Below are positions 48,554 to 60,459 of a stretch of DNA of 64,000 nt, piece after piece. Where the stretch lies: positions 149,291,889 through 149,355,888 of the forward strand of contig CANTUZ010000002.1 of assembly GCA_947846985.1 (NCBI GenBank). The letters are read 5' to 3'. This stretch comes from Fratercula arctica (Eukaryota > Chordata > Aves > Charadriiformes > Alcidae). A program made the position numbers and the translations under genes. Every line of letters begins with the position of its first letter. Position 1 is the stretch's first letter. A model generated the notes under the pieces. It worked only from the letters and a program-made list of their open reading frames with translations, made no database searches and was not told where the DNA came from.

Positions 48554-49696
48554 ATCCATGACACAGAACTTCTTTAATTAAAGATGACAATTCAAGTGAG
48601 GCAGAATGGGACGTTATATCTCCCAGCTTGCCATTTGTAATTGTGAGGAGGTCAGTCACAGAGCTGTGTGCTCTAGAATCCTGTTTTCCTTTCCAATATT
48701 TAGTATTGAATCGGAGAGTAGGTTTAAAGTAATGTTTTCTCTATTAGATTTTGCCTTTCACATTAATTCCTGTCAGTTGCAGTGACACTTGCATGCAAGA
48801 GAACATTTGATCAGCTACAGACTTCCTCATTGCTGAGCTAAGCCAGAAAAACCCTCCTGACTGCAGCAGAAATGTTAGCAATAATCCTAGAGAAATCATG
48901 TGTTGCCAGCACTTAATGGCTAGCTCTCTGATTAACAACCTGAGGTAAACAGAGGGCAGTTAATAACATAAACCACTGTGGTTTATAATATCAATAATGC
49001 CATGGAACGACCGAGTTTCACAGGACTATTGCTGATATAAAGTATATTCAACAACCTATGCTAGCAATGTTATATATTTAAAGGAAGAAAGATGGGCTGG
49101 ATACAACATCACTTGTTCCACACCATTAACAACCCTATTTTTCCTTTCAGAACACAGCTCTTTTGGCTATGTTTACAATTTTGCTTTTGGATCGATACAA
49201 ACTTTATAGGGCAGGATTTTTTCTCTGCTTCTCTCACAGCAGTAAGAAATGCCAGCACAGTCAATATACAGAATTGCCTGGCTCAGCACCAGGGGAGATA
49301 GTGCTAATCAAAGTAACTGCAGCAAAACTTGAACCGGCCCTTAGAAGGAGAAGGTATTACAGACTAATTCATTAATCTCTTAAGCCCCTGTGTCAGCGAG
49401 AAGTATTCTCTTTAGTCGAGTGTCCTTAATAGGATATATCAGGCTCTGAACCTGAGGTAGCTCAGTTTTTAAGTCCAGTAAAAACTACCAGGAACAGAGA
49501 AATGTAATAAAAACATTTGCTATATACATATGCATCCGGGCATCATCTAAGCAATCTCTACTGCTGAATGACTTATAATCAAGTTATGTCTCAGCAACTA
49601 CAAAATATGCCAATTTTTTGCATTTGGATAAATGATCGCTAGAAAAATAGATAGGAAAACAACAATTATATAACAGTAGTTGCCTACTATTATTAG

Positions 49697-49884
49697 CCGC
49701 ACACTAAATTCATGGTGCCGTCTCTCCTAATAATCGTGAAGCCCAGCTCTCCATACCCATAGCAGGAGTGACGATGCCAGGAAGCAGCATGTTCTCGGAA
49801 GTACACTCGGTGGTGGGACACTCTGCACAGCGCGAGTCAGTTAACCCATTCACCAGTGTTTCCAGTTTGTCGTTCATCTAGTCG
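49697..49884. other. CpG-retaining patch
   Basis: Ten CpG dinucleotides fall in 188 bases, in surroundings where CpG is rare. The patch is not long or GC-rich enough for a classic CpG island. Retained CpG can mean low germline methylation, selection, or a recently inserted sequence. No exon or promoter element is apparent within it. Confidence 0.4.
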
Positions 49885-50485
49885 CCAGCCCAGCCCAGTT
49901 TTACAGTAAGCCTCTTCAAACATTAAAAAATTCAAACTAGCTGAAAACAGTCATTTTTCACTGAGGAGCCAAGAAGGAATAGGCATTTTGTCTCCCAGTC
50001 CTTGCACTCCGAGATGGAAAAGCACAGACTGTATTCTGTAAAGCCAAAGTTTTGCCTCAGTGTCATATAAAATAGGTCTGATGAGAATTTAAAGGAAAAG
50101 CTGGAGTGGTTTACTATTTTATTTTTGTTCTGCTTGTAAACTCTGAAAGCCTCTAGAAAGATGGATGAAATTTTGCTCATGCTTTTAATACAAACCAAAA
50201 AAATTGCCTCTGGCTGACACCAGTGATGGAAAGTTTACACAAAAGGATTTTGTTTCAGAAAGTTTTCAATTTCAGAGAAAAAAAAAAAAGGATTATCTAT
50301 TGGAACCTGAAAAACATACTTGCACATGATGGAAGGGGAGAATAATAGCTAATATTCAGTAACTAGAATAACACTGTTTCCTAAAATTTGCTATAGCAGA
50401 AACTGGAGAAATTACTGGGGTGGCAGCAGCAGGGACAGAGAGGGGAAACCCTTTTTACCAATAAAAGCTACCATTGGTTGATAAT

Positions 50486-50546
50486 TGTTTTTTTGGGTTT
50501 TTTTTGGTTTTTTTTTGTTTGGGGTTTTGGTTGTTTGGTTTTTTTG
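50486..50546. repeat. T/G-rich simple-sequence tract
   Basis: About 60 bases made almost only of T and G, with T-runs of up to nine broken by GG, GGG and GGGG. On the other strand this is an A/C tract. It is probably a slippage product. Confidence 0.85.
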
Positions 50547-52247
50547 CCAAGGTGCCTACATTGAAAAATGAAGTGAAAGAAAATAAAAATGTTTTTCACT
50601 TTGGGACTTTCAACAAGAAAACGGAACATTTAGGTTTTCAATGAAAACTCTTTTTTAACAAAATTTAAACAAAATGTTTCCTTTCGTACTGAATTATTCT
50701 GAAAGAGGAGGAGGGTAATTTCTCAAGCAGCTCTACTGACAATGAAATTCTTCAGGATTTCACAACATTGCTTCCTACTGTGTTTCCTCCAACTCCAGAG
50801 AAAAACAAATGCAAAGATTTGCAAAGCATTAAAATAATGGCAGGCGTATGATTTATTGTACTACGCATGATTTAGAGCACCATGTTTACTCCAAGCTGGT
50901 AGCACATCTGCAATGGCATTACATGACTTGTCTCAATAAAAGAAAACAGTGGCAGGAAGCAATTATATAGAAAGGCCCACTAATATAAGGCATGTAGCCT
51001 TTAAAAATAGGAGGCATTAGTTCCTATATAAAAGTTAAATCAAATCATGCAGATCACACTGTAATTATTCTTTTTTCAAATCTTGTTAGGTATAAAGATT
51101 ATTGGTACTTGGGGGGCAAACAGCAGGGACATTAACAGCAGTGGCATCTTCGCGTTGTTCGTCAGATTCAGAAATAAGCCCAATACTACCCCTGTCCTTG
51201 CACTGCACTCTACCTGATTAATCTGAACCTAACCAGCTCCGCTCTCCTTGATGCCTACGTGAGAACGGCTAAGAGGAAAACAAAAAAACCTCACTCAAAA
51301 ATATGCCTTACTGAGCTTCTTGTGGCTCCTGTTGCCAAGGAAACACGAGCAAATTCCTCCCAGAGAATACCCTGAACTGCTTAAGCCAGCCAGGCTTCAA
51401 CCTGGTATTAGGAAAGGAAACAAAGACTGAAAACAAACAGGACAACATGTTTGTAAAGCCCATTGGGGAGAGAGAGAAAAATAAACTACAGGATAAAGCA
51501 TCTGCTAGCAAAGAATATCTTTCATTTAGGTCAAATCAAGGCTTTTCAATCTCTGCCTATTGTTCCTCCTCTGGAGGAACCCGTTACTTCAGACAAATGG
51601 CATAGAGAATAGGTCTCTTGTTTCAGTTATTGAGTTGATGGTGTTACAAATCATCTGTCTTTCAGAAAACCATCTATTAGTGTTCTCTGATCCTTCATGA
51701 AAAGGAAGCTGATTAAAATTATTAACAAAATTATCTTCCACTTTTTATTTTGAAGTGTGATCCTGGCTCAGAGAGGAACAATATCAGTAATTATTACTGG
51801 TTTAATCAGATGCCTTTTGTACAGTTTTCTCTCTTCCTCTTCCCTCCTCCCTTTCCTATTCTCTTTTCTGCTTTTTCAGATTATAAATCTCAATGGTTTC
51901 ATTAAATGTTTAAGGCCAAATTCTGGCACTCTGCAGAGCTGGCAAGAACACAGGCATATATTAGTCTTGCAAAAGCATCTATGTTACGAGCCCATGTCCT
52001 GGCCAGCCCAAACCCTGCACACTTCATATCCCTTCTCTACGGCATCATTCCCTGAAGGGGGTCATTTGTTCCAGGAGAAAGAGTTGATGCCTGGATTGGG
52101 GCTCTTAGAGCCTTGTGTGTATGGTTTATAGGCTGCGATGATCACATCTTCTAATCTTCTGGGACCACCCTTTCTATCCTCATCATCAATGTATGGGAGC
52201 ACTCCACCACCCTGGAATGCACCTCAGTGGACCTGCCGCAGCCACGT

Positions 52248-52310
52248 GGGGGTTGGACTAGATGACCTCTGAAGGTCCCTTCCAACCCAACACATTCTAT
52301 GATTCTATGA
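52248..52310 (+). mobile_element. CR1 LINE 3' stub
   Basis: Only about 60 bases remain: GGGGTTGGACTAGATGACCT, then 'ctgaaggtcccttccaacccaacacattctatgattctatga'. It is nearly the same as the end of the copy at 16.1-17.14 kb, which puts it in the same CR1 subfamily. Such stubs arise when target-primed reverse transcription stops very early. The two ATTCTATG octamers are intact, so the insertion is fairly recent. Confidence 0.93.
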
Positions 52311-54430
52311 GACACCACACTTGGGCTGAGTTTTCTCTGCCTCCTCAGTCTGAGAAGCAGGATGGCCAAGGTGGATGAATACCTGAGATCAGAACATTGA
52401 CACTTTCAAGGGGCAGGAGGAAGACCTCTGACCATCAGATGTGGCTCTCAAGAGCTCTCATGTCAGGTTAAATCAGGTTTACATCACAGGTTTCAAAGGA
52501 CTTTTTCTGAGGTAATAGGATACCGAATAAAGGCAATCCGGTCTCAAATCAATAGAAGAAACCTTCTGAATGGGTGCCTATTTCTGCCAGGCTCACAGCA
52601 ACAGAGTCTATGAAGCATGGAGTGATGACAAAATGTAAAGCAGTCAAGGATAATTCAGCTGCTACTTGGAATAATAATTAAAAATGAACAAACAAGTCTA
52701 TAAAGATATGTTTAAAATATACATTTAATTAGATCTCTCTCTCATTCTCTGGTACTGTGGTAGAGGACTTCTGAGGGGCTAGAAAAAAGAGGGGTAAATC
52801 TCAGTGAGTTTGGGAGGCACACCATAAAAGAGCTGGGAACTAAACTGAAGAACTGCTGAGGCTTCCCCAGAGGCCTTAAATAGTCGCTTGCCTTGCTTAT
52901 GCTGCAGTCCAGACTTGGCATTTTCCACCCTTGCTTCAATGTTATTTAAATAAATATAGAGGGTTTTTTCCCCTCTGTGAGTTTCCTTAAGGTTTTTTAG
53001 ATAGCAGATAAGAGGAAAATGAGCAAGAATGTGAAAGAAGCTGTGTCAGAGAAGCGTGTGAGAGTTGGCAAGAAATCTTTGGCGCTATTGTGATTGACCA
53101 GCTAAGAATGCAGCAAGAGCCAAACAGCCCTCTCTGTGGATTATTTCTGCACAGGGTATTCGTGAGTTTGTGCTTATGGAATTTCTGCCTGATCCTTCTA
53201 TTGGGAAGATGGGATTTGCTCTCCACGTGGATTGGGAGGAAAGTTCAACCGCCCAAACCTTCAGTTGCTGGCAAACTTGTGTACAGTCAGAGCCATCTAT
53301 GCAGGCTGTCTGATACTCAGGGGAAAGCACATATTTAAATGTACGATAGCTAATGCAAAATTCCATCTGTATAAGTGAGAAAGGTACACTTTAAACACTC
53401 AGTATTGAGCAGGTTTTGAAGTACTGGAAGCATATTTTATTTTTAGTGTATTTTAAAGATGACGTGGAAGTGTCTTGTCTATGCAAAAATCTCTATTATG
53501 TGTTGGTTAAATACATCTATGATTAAATATAGTCTCTTTTTAAACATAATTTTCTGCATGTATAACTAAAGTAAAATTCATAAGGGAAAAGTTAAAGTCA
53601 AAAAACTGTTTCTAGTCCCACCCATTCAGAACCATACAATAGCTGTTCTGCTGCTCTGGCTGCTGTAGCCTGTGAAACCTGCCAGGGTGTGTTTGATAAG
53701 AATGCTCAGAAACCATTTACAGCGATACTAAACTCATCCTACATGCTTTTCTGTATCTGGAAGCTTTCACTTCTCCAAGCCCCGTGGAAACTCTAAGTAA
53801 TCAAAAAGGTCCCATGAAATCTCTGCCTCATGTGACTTTTAGACAACCCTCCTGGAGAAAGAAATGAGAAATAGTACCCAAGAAATCATTCTAATTTGAA
53901 CGAGAAAGGGGAGCAGTGAGACATTAAACTTTGCTATCTACAGTTCTTCCTGCCCACAGGATGGGGAGGACAGAGTTGTGCCCCACTCTCTGCCCAAATC
54001 CTCTTCATTTCCTTTCACTTGTGGACAACTCTTCCCACCTGTCTGTTCCTTATCTGATCTCTTCTACCATTACATAAATTTTCCATTTGGAAACAGTCAA
54101 TTTCTTCCCTAGAGATGATGAAACAGAATACTTTTACAACCAGCAAATTTTGGTTTGATCACCTCTGAAATTCTAACCTGCAGCCTGAAGAGGGTCCAAG
54201 CTACGGAGTTTAAAATGTAAACTACTCCTCAATGGATTTCACTGGGTGGAAACAGGGTGCACCACATCTGAACCCACCACTGAATTTCTTATTAATAACA
54301 CCTGGAAGGAGAACTGTCAGTAGTTCTCTCCAGCTCCTCTCTCCAGCCCACCTATCCCTACCACCCTTTGCTGGCATCAGCAGCTCTGTGCAGCTCTTCA
54401 GCTCCCTTGGAGGCAAGTAGTGCTACCGTA

Positions 54431-54463
54431 TCATCATGATCATACAGATACATCATCATGATG
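54431..54463. repeat. Short ATCATCATGAT direct repeat
   Basis: TCATCATGAT at 54431-54440 recurs at 54453-54462 with a twelve-base spacer. Each copy is itself partly palindromic (CATCATGATG in the second). Confidence 0.6.
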
Positions 54464-56251
54464 TACTGGCCATCATGTAGGTCATAATATCTCCCTTTTA
54501 CCTAATAGGGTCATGCATGGGAAGCTGGAAGCATCGTTGAGTCAGATACTAAAACCTTCCTTGTGAGTGGCTCAGAGCAACTAGGGTAGCTCTCTCTTTT
54601 TTGTGACTATATTCCCCAAGGGAGAGCTGCTCTAAATTCAGTTTTAGAGGAACAGAAGGAATACCCTGAGTGCTGGAGATGTGCAGGAGCTGGTCACAGA
54701 CAATGAACCTCCTTCCTGCAAGACATGACTGGAGGTGCAGTCGTTTTGGGATCAAAATGTCAAACTCCTTGTGATGACATGAACTTTTCTGACAGGTTTG
54801 AGGCACACAGCATTTCCACTCCCTCACACGCAGAGTGAAACTGGAACAGAAACAACAAAGGAGTTCTTTGTTGAAAATGAAAGAGGATAGGAAGGAAAGG
54901 AAGCTTGAGATCCATTTTAAATCATTGGAAACGTTCAGATGTCAAGGAAAAGATGCTATACAAGGACCACGTAAAACAAACATTATTATCCTAGTTACAA
55001 AAGCTCATTTAATCCTTCTTATTAATGATGAACGTCAACGGCATGGTTCCTACATGCTTTTAGTATAACATTCGTATAAAACTTGTTTAAAGATTAAAAC
55101 CACAATTTTTTTGGGAAAAAGTACTGACGCATTTTATTCTGTCCAGGTAGATATTCCTGGACACGTGTAGCCCGGAGCAGAGAGTGGAGGTGGCACGGAG
55201 CATGGCCGGCAGAGACAGGTGACAGGTTTCCTAACCTCCCCAGCAAGTTCTTGAAGGAGTAGATCTGAAGTGTTATCTGACATCAGCACATCTCTAGTAT
55301 CCGCTGTTTTAATATGCTGTTTATATGTATTTATTACTCCAGTTGGAAGTCGGAAGCACTATCATTTAAGTGCTGTTTGTCTTCCTTTTTCTTTATTACT
55401 GCAATCAGTAAGATTGATCTTAATTAAAAGTCTAAAGTTCAATGATAGTTTAAAAAGGAGTACCTATAGCTTTGATGGCCTCTTGAAAAGGCTACCTGGA
55501 TTTTGTTTAAAAAATGGTAATGCTGTAGCTTTTGTTTTATTTTGCTTATTAAGTTCTATTTCCATGCCTGGCTTTAAGGGTTACCTTCTTAGTGAAAACA
55601 GCTGTGCGTGTCTCTGATAAGCTAATGTTGTACTGAGGTCCCAAGTGTATTCTTGGGCCCTGTAATGCGTTACAATCCAACACCTAATAACAATGGTCAT
55701 TTTTAACAGTACATGACAACATGAAATAAAATTGGTATTTTTTAGGTTTACAACTGTATTGTATGATTATGGATTTATGTAGGATTTTAATGTAGCTTAA
55801 TGCAGCAAAAAAAAATACACCCAAAGTGTTAAGCACGACAGAAAATATGACAAAGGTCTTCTTCTGAGGCATGTCTCTGTTTTAATTTGTTCATAACAGA
55901 AACAAATTTCACAGTGCATAGAAATTTAGTATTTATTTCCTTCACATTTCCTATTTCCAATATTTACATGTCATATACCCAGTGAACTAAGGAAAATGCA
56001 GTAGAGATCAACCTTAAAACGGCTGGATTCAGGCTGTTGTATGAATGGCCTGTCCTCATCTCAGAAATAAACCATTTTACAATAAAGGCTAAAATTACCG
56101 GAATTCCACGGCACAGGTCAGGGAGCTATATTTGTGCACATTTTTCCATAGCTTTCCACCTTTGCGAAAAACACCAGTGGCAAATTAAAATTTGGTCACA
56201 TGTGGTCAAGATCTGAGTCCCCGCAGCAAAGGATGACCCATTAGCACTCAC

Positions 56252-56280
56252 CATAAATAGTTCTTTCGTGAAGATTGCTC
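56252..56280 (-). other. Possible short cryptic exon on minus strand
   Basis: On the minus strand, the donor site is ATG followed by GTGAGTGC at 56251-56244. Upstream, a pyrimidine-rich TTTCCTGCCTTCTC leads to a CAG at 56281-56283, which would bound a 29-base exon. In one frame the longer open stretch reads as a hydrophobic segment (GICVAIAGAIFTKELFM) with a membrane-helix look, but a stop lies just upstream. No known protein comes to mind. Splice-site quality is good at the donor only, so chance is likely. Confidence 0.12.
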
Positions 56281-59200
56281 CTGCGATGGCAACACAGATC
56301 CCGAGAAGGCAGGAAACTCAGGTCCTCACTGCTCTTCCAGCCACTGCCTCGCTCTGTGGTGGGGAACCACCTAACCTGTCTGGTCTGTTGAAACGTCAAT
56401 ATCTTTAAATAGTCTGGAGACCCTCATCTTTGTTCAGCCTCCTGGCAACCCTTCTTTGTTTTTGTGTCTAACAGAATTTCACCTCTGTTTATGATGGTGC
56501 AGGCCTCAACGTTTTCTGTTGCATATTTTGGATGTAGAAAATATTTTAGTTATTAAGTAGGGTGACAATTGCTTTGTAATTTGAATTTCGAGAAGCGTCT
56601 TATTCAAGGCATCAGAATGAAAAGAAAATGCAAATTAGCAACTAATTTGTACATTCGTTATTTATTCTTCCTTTAAATGATAATGTGGGTAAAACACCTC
56701 ATTCTACACGGGGCTTTCATTTTGCTTTCTGTAGTTGTCAGTCATTTTATGTTTGACTGAAGTCAGCTACAGGAGAAAAATCTGTATCACGCATTTAGGA
56801 GGATCCAAGCCCATTTTGAGTTATATACACCTTTTGGTAAATAATTTCTGTGGTACTAACAGAAGAAACAGTGTATTTACAGAATTTTCACTGTCTTGCT
56901 TGGGGATTTTATACTCTTTTTGTGTGATGTTGCAACCTCTGTTGCTGACACTTGAATAATTTATGTACAAATCAAGATGTGCAGGATACCTCTGTCGGTC
57001 ACAGCATAATTCTTTGTCATTCAGTATGGATTTGTCTGAGTCACATGCATTCAACACCAAGATGCACACAGCTTTCATGATAAATGAATATTGAGCCCAA
57101 AATATTAACACAGTAAAATGTTTATGAGCAGATATTCTGTTTACTCTAATTGAACACTGATGCAATGGCTTGGTGTTCTTCTTTCCTGCTGAAATATAAC
57201 TGAATATTCAAAATGGATTTTCTGGCGTTGCAGGGCTGCAAATCAAGAGAAAATTACTGCAAAACACAATGCCATCCACTTGAAGCTCCCAGGAACTTCA
57301 GCATCAAAATGAGAGATACCTCTATAAAATTAGAGGCATACACTGACTGATTGCTTAACAAAATAAATAGATTATAAATGCAATCCAGCTAGAATGGGGT
57401 TTCACCATTCATTCAAGAATAAAAAATGTCTGCATATTGTGTTATGCTAGAAATAAACATGAAAGGTCTTCTAGAATGGGTGTAATTAATACACAGTAAG
57501 TAAAATGGAAATGTACTTTTCCTCAGGAGGTCTGTCTAATCTGAGAGACAAACATGCCTATGTGATCCATCGTCAAACCAGCCAAACAATTACACCAGGG
57601 ATGTATTTTCTCAAGAGGGAAATTGTACCAAAGGGGTATAATGTGCACTCTTTATACGTAGATCATATTCCAAACCGTGTCCCCCAGGGCCTGCTCATGC
57701 AAGAAGGTCCCAGAGGGCATCGGCAAGGTGGGCAGCCTTCTCTCTCTGATGGTATAGGAAGTGTGAGGAGAAAGGACAAGAGCAAAAAGGTAGACAGCAA
57801 AGATTCCCAACCTCCTAGTCCCAGCTTTACCGCCTCTGCTCCCAGAAGAGCCACACATTGGTGCTGGTGATATGGGCTGCTGGGAAGTGATGCCTGATGC
57901 TGGTGCCCAAGGGCTCCTGCAGGCAGCAGCCTCAGCCTGCCTGGCTCGAAGCTCTGCCCGGTGAAGGTCAGCTTCTTACTTGAGCCCTTTTTCCAGTTTC
58001 ACTTAGCCTACCATACCTGTTTTATCACAGGGCAGTATCACTAGTGCCGCGGCAAGTATGTTTTGGTATCTGTAGTAGACGCTGCTGTATGTTTTCCCAG
58101 TAACAGGCAAGTAGGGACAAAGGTTCATCAGTGAGTAATGAATCAAATGCTAAGGTGGAGACAAGATTTAATTGTTTAAACATAGTCATTGCAGGCATGT
58201 ATCAGCCTTCTCTTTGAAAAGTACTGAGCTACAGACGATGGGCAAGAAAATTTTGGATTTTTTCAATTTAAAGCTTGATCATATCAGCTGCTCCCAGTCT
58301 GAGCAGTTACAGGTTCTTTATTTTACTAATTATAAGAGTAATTATGCCATTAGTTCTCAGAAAGTAATTTTAATAATTAGGTCAAACACAAAACGACTCC
58401 AATCTCATGACATACTAATTTAAATTGTTTGGATATTGTAATTTAGTAGGAGGAGTCAGCGCTAGAGTCATTTTGGGGATTGTAAGAAGGAAAATACAGC
58501 TGGAGAAATAACAGAAGATGAATTCTCTGCCGGAGACGTTAGTTAAGTTGTTTCTTGAATGATGTTAAGTGAATAACATTAAAGCTATTTGATAGTGATG
58601 ACAGATAAAATTATCATGTATTGAAAAATATATTAAAGATTTGGTTCAGAGGCCATAATTTTGAATGAGCGTACCAACCCCCTTTCTCTATTACTGTAGC
58701 AGCAGAAGAAAATATTTTCAATTCAGCCATCTAATTTCCTTGAGAAATGAATCCGTTCATATCTCTGCATGATATATGCTATTCTCAAATCCAGTTTCTA
58801 ATCTTAGTTGCAACCTCATAAATCTTAAACAAAATTTACAGACACCAGGGGGCTTAGGCCACCAAAGCCAATTACATTGATGTAAAATCTATGTATGTGA
58901 GATATTTGGGACAAAAGAAGAAGAGAAAGAAAAGGGAGAGACTGTTCAGCCCAGGACAGGAAATGAAAGCAATGTCAAAATCACTCCAGACCTGGCTTTT
59001 AGCAGTCTGACTTTATTGATACTTCTATCCATTCACATCCAGACGTTTCTCTTAGAAAGAGATTTCATTCTAGTGCATTCTTATGAGACTGTTTGCTCAA
59101 GAGAGTATTTTTTCAGGGAAAGTAAGTATGAGTGAGTAAGATCCTTTGTACTGCATGGCCCTGGACTTTTTTTGACTAGAATTTAGAAACATGTCTGCAA

Positions 59201-60423
59201 AAATCCAAGAAAGAAGGGAAGTTATTTTCGGCCAACCATGCCTAACATGACCCAAGAGCCATCTGGTCATGTACTTTGTCAGGGTGAATAGCCCAGTAGA
59301 TGCTTCACTTCCCAGGAAATCCTGTATAAATCCAACCTATAACACATCAGACCTTTCCGATCATGATGAAGAAGAAAGCCACATTTGACATCGCTCCACC
59401 CTATCAAATTATTCAGAATACTTCTATCAGAATATTTCTGTGTGAAATACTTAAAAGAGCGAGAACAGCCAGATAGAGATTACAGGTCAACCAGTTCTTA
59501 AAGTCAGGATCCCACTGCCTGCATCTACCAAAAAAATGGAATACAACAGCTATTGCCTCTAAAGCTTTGCCGACATTCAGAGTTTTCTTGATTTATTTAC
59601 CCCTACTGAGGGTGCAGTGGAATGGAAAAGCAGGCATACAGGCTTTTTGATTCACACGCAAGTACTAGAGAAGAGGAAACTTTGAAATTCCATTCTGTGA
59701 AATGCTTTTTACGTTATTCTATTCAAGCAGTAAACATTGCGGTATAAAAATAATCTTTACATGGAAAACATATTCTTCCCAGCCCACAATACCCTCTTAA
59801 TTTGACGTTCTAAGTTAAAATTGAATGGGACTGGCGGCTTGGTCAAAGAACATGTATTTTTACTGACATAACATAAGGTTGCTGGCAAGTTTAATTACAT
59901 TTATTGCAATTACGATTATCTTTAAAAGCATATCCGTGAACAGTCTGATTTTAGAAATTAGAAGAACCAGTCCTGTGGAAGTATGAGAAATTGCTGCATT
60001 TCCAATTTGTTGAATAAAACAAATAACTTTATTCATTGGATTAATCCCTACAAGACACTATTCAGAGCTTGGCTAGTATTTCATGAAAATCCTAATTCTT
60101 TAAAATCTGATCAGAAAGATTAAAATAAACGTTACTCATTTTCAAATTCTCACCAATAGTGTTTCACATTTTCTGGTGGACTTTTTTTCAGAAATATTTG
60201 AAATTCAATAAAGTTTTTGAGTGATTAGTTAGAGAATTTTATAAATTTATCTCTGCAAAAAAATGTTCCTAGAAACAGTTTTTCTGCTGCCTGCACAAAC
60301 TACTGAATTTTAAACTAACACTGATGAGACAACTGTGTATGGAATTGTTTGGGATTTTTACTCTCTAGAAGGAATGTTAGTACTGGTGAATTTTTAAGCA
60401 TGTCTACACATAACAGTCATGCC

Positions 60424-60459
60424 ATTTGCAAATCATATGCAAAAGAAACCCATTTGCAT
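60424..60459. promoter_or_regulatory. Cluster of POU-octamer motifs
   Basis: Three octamer-like words fall within 36 bases: the palindrome ATTTGCAAAT (60424-60433), ATATGCAAA (60435-60443) and the perfect octamer ATTTGCAT (60452-60459). OCT-type POU factors bind ATGCAAAT and its reverse complement. Close spacing of several sites is a pattern seen in developmental enhancers. No gene is visible nearby, so the target is unknown. Confidence 0.35.

Larger units (their letters stand above)
47185..52247. other. Unique non-coding stretch
   Basis: No gene recognised. It holds a possible L2/MIR relic at 48.2 kb, a 21-base palindrome at 48533-48553, a CpG-retaining patch at 49697-49884, and a T/G simple-sequence tract at 50486-50546. 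Several stop-poor frames (for example 47632-47868 and 51757-52131) show no domain. Confidence 0.55.

Noticed and set aside
57505..57870. 121-codon forward frame
   Set aside because: Frames on the minus strand are open over the same bases and the composition is GC-richer. Nothing recognisable in the translation.
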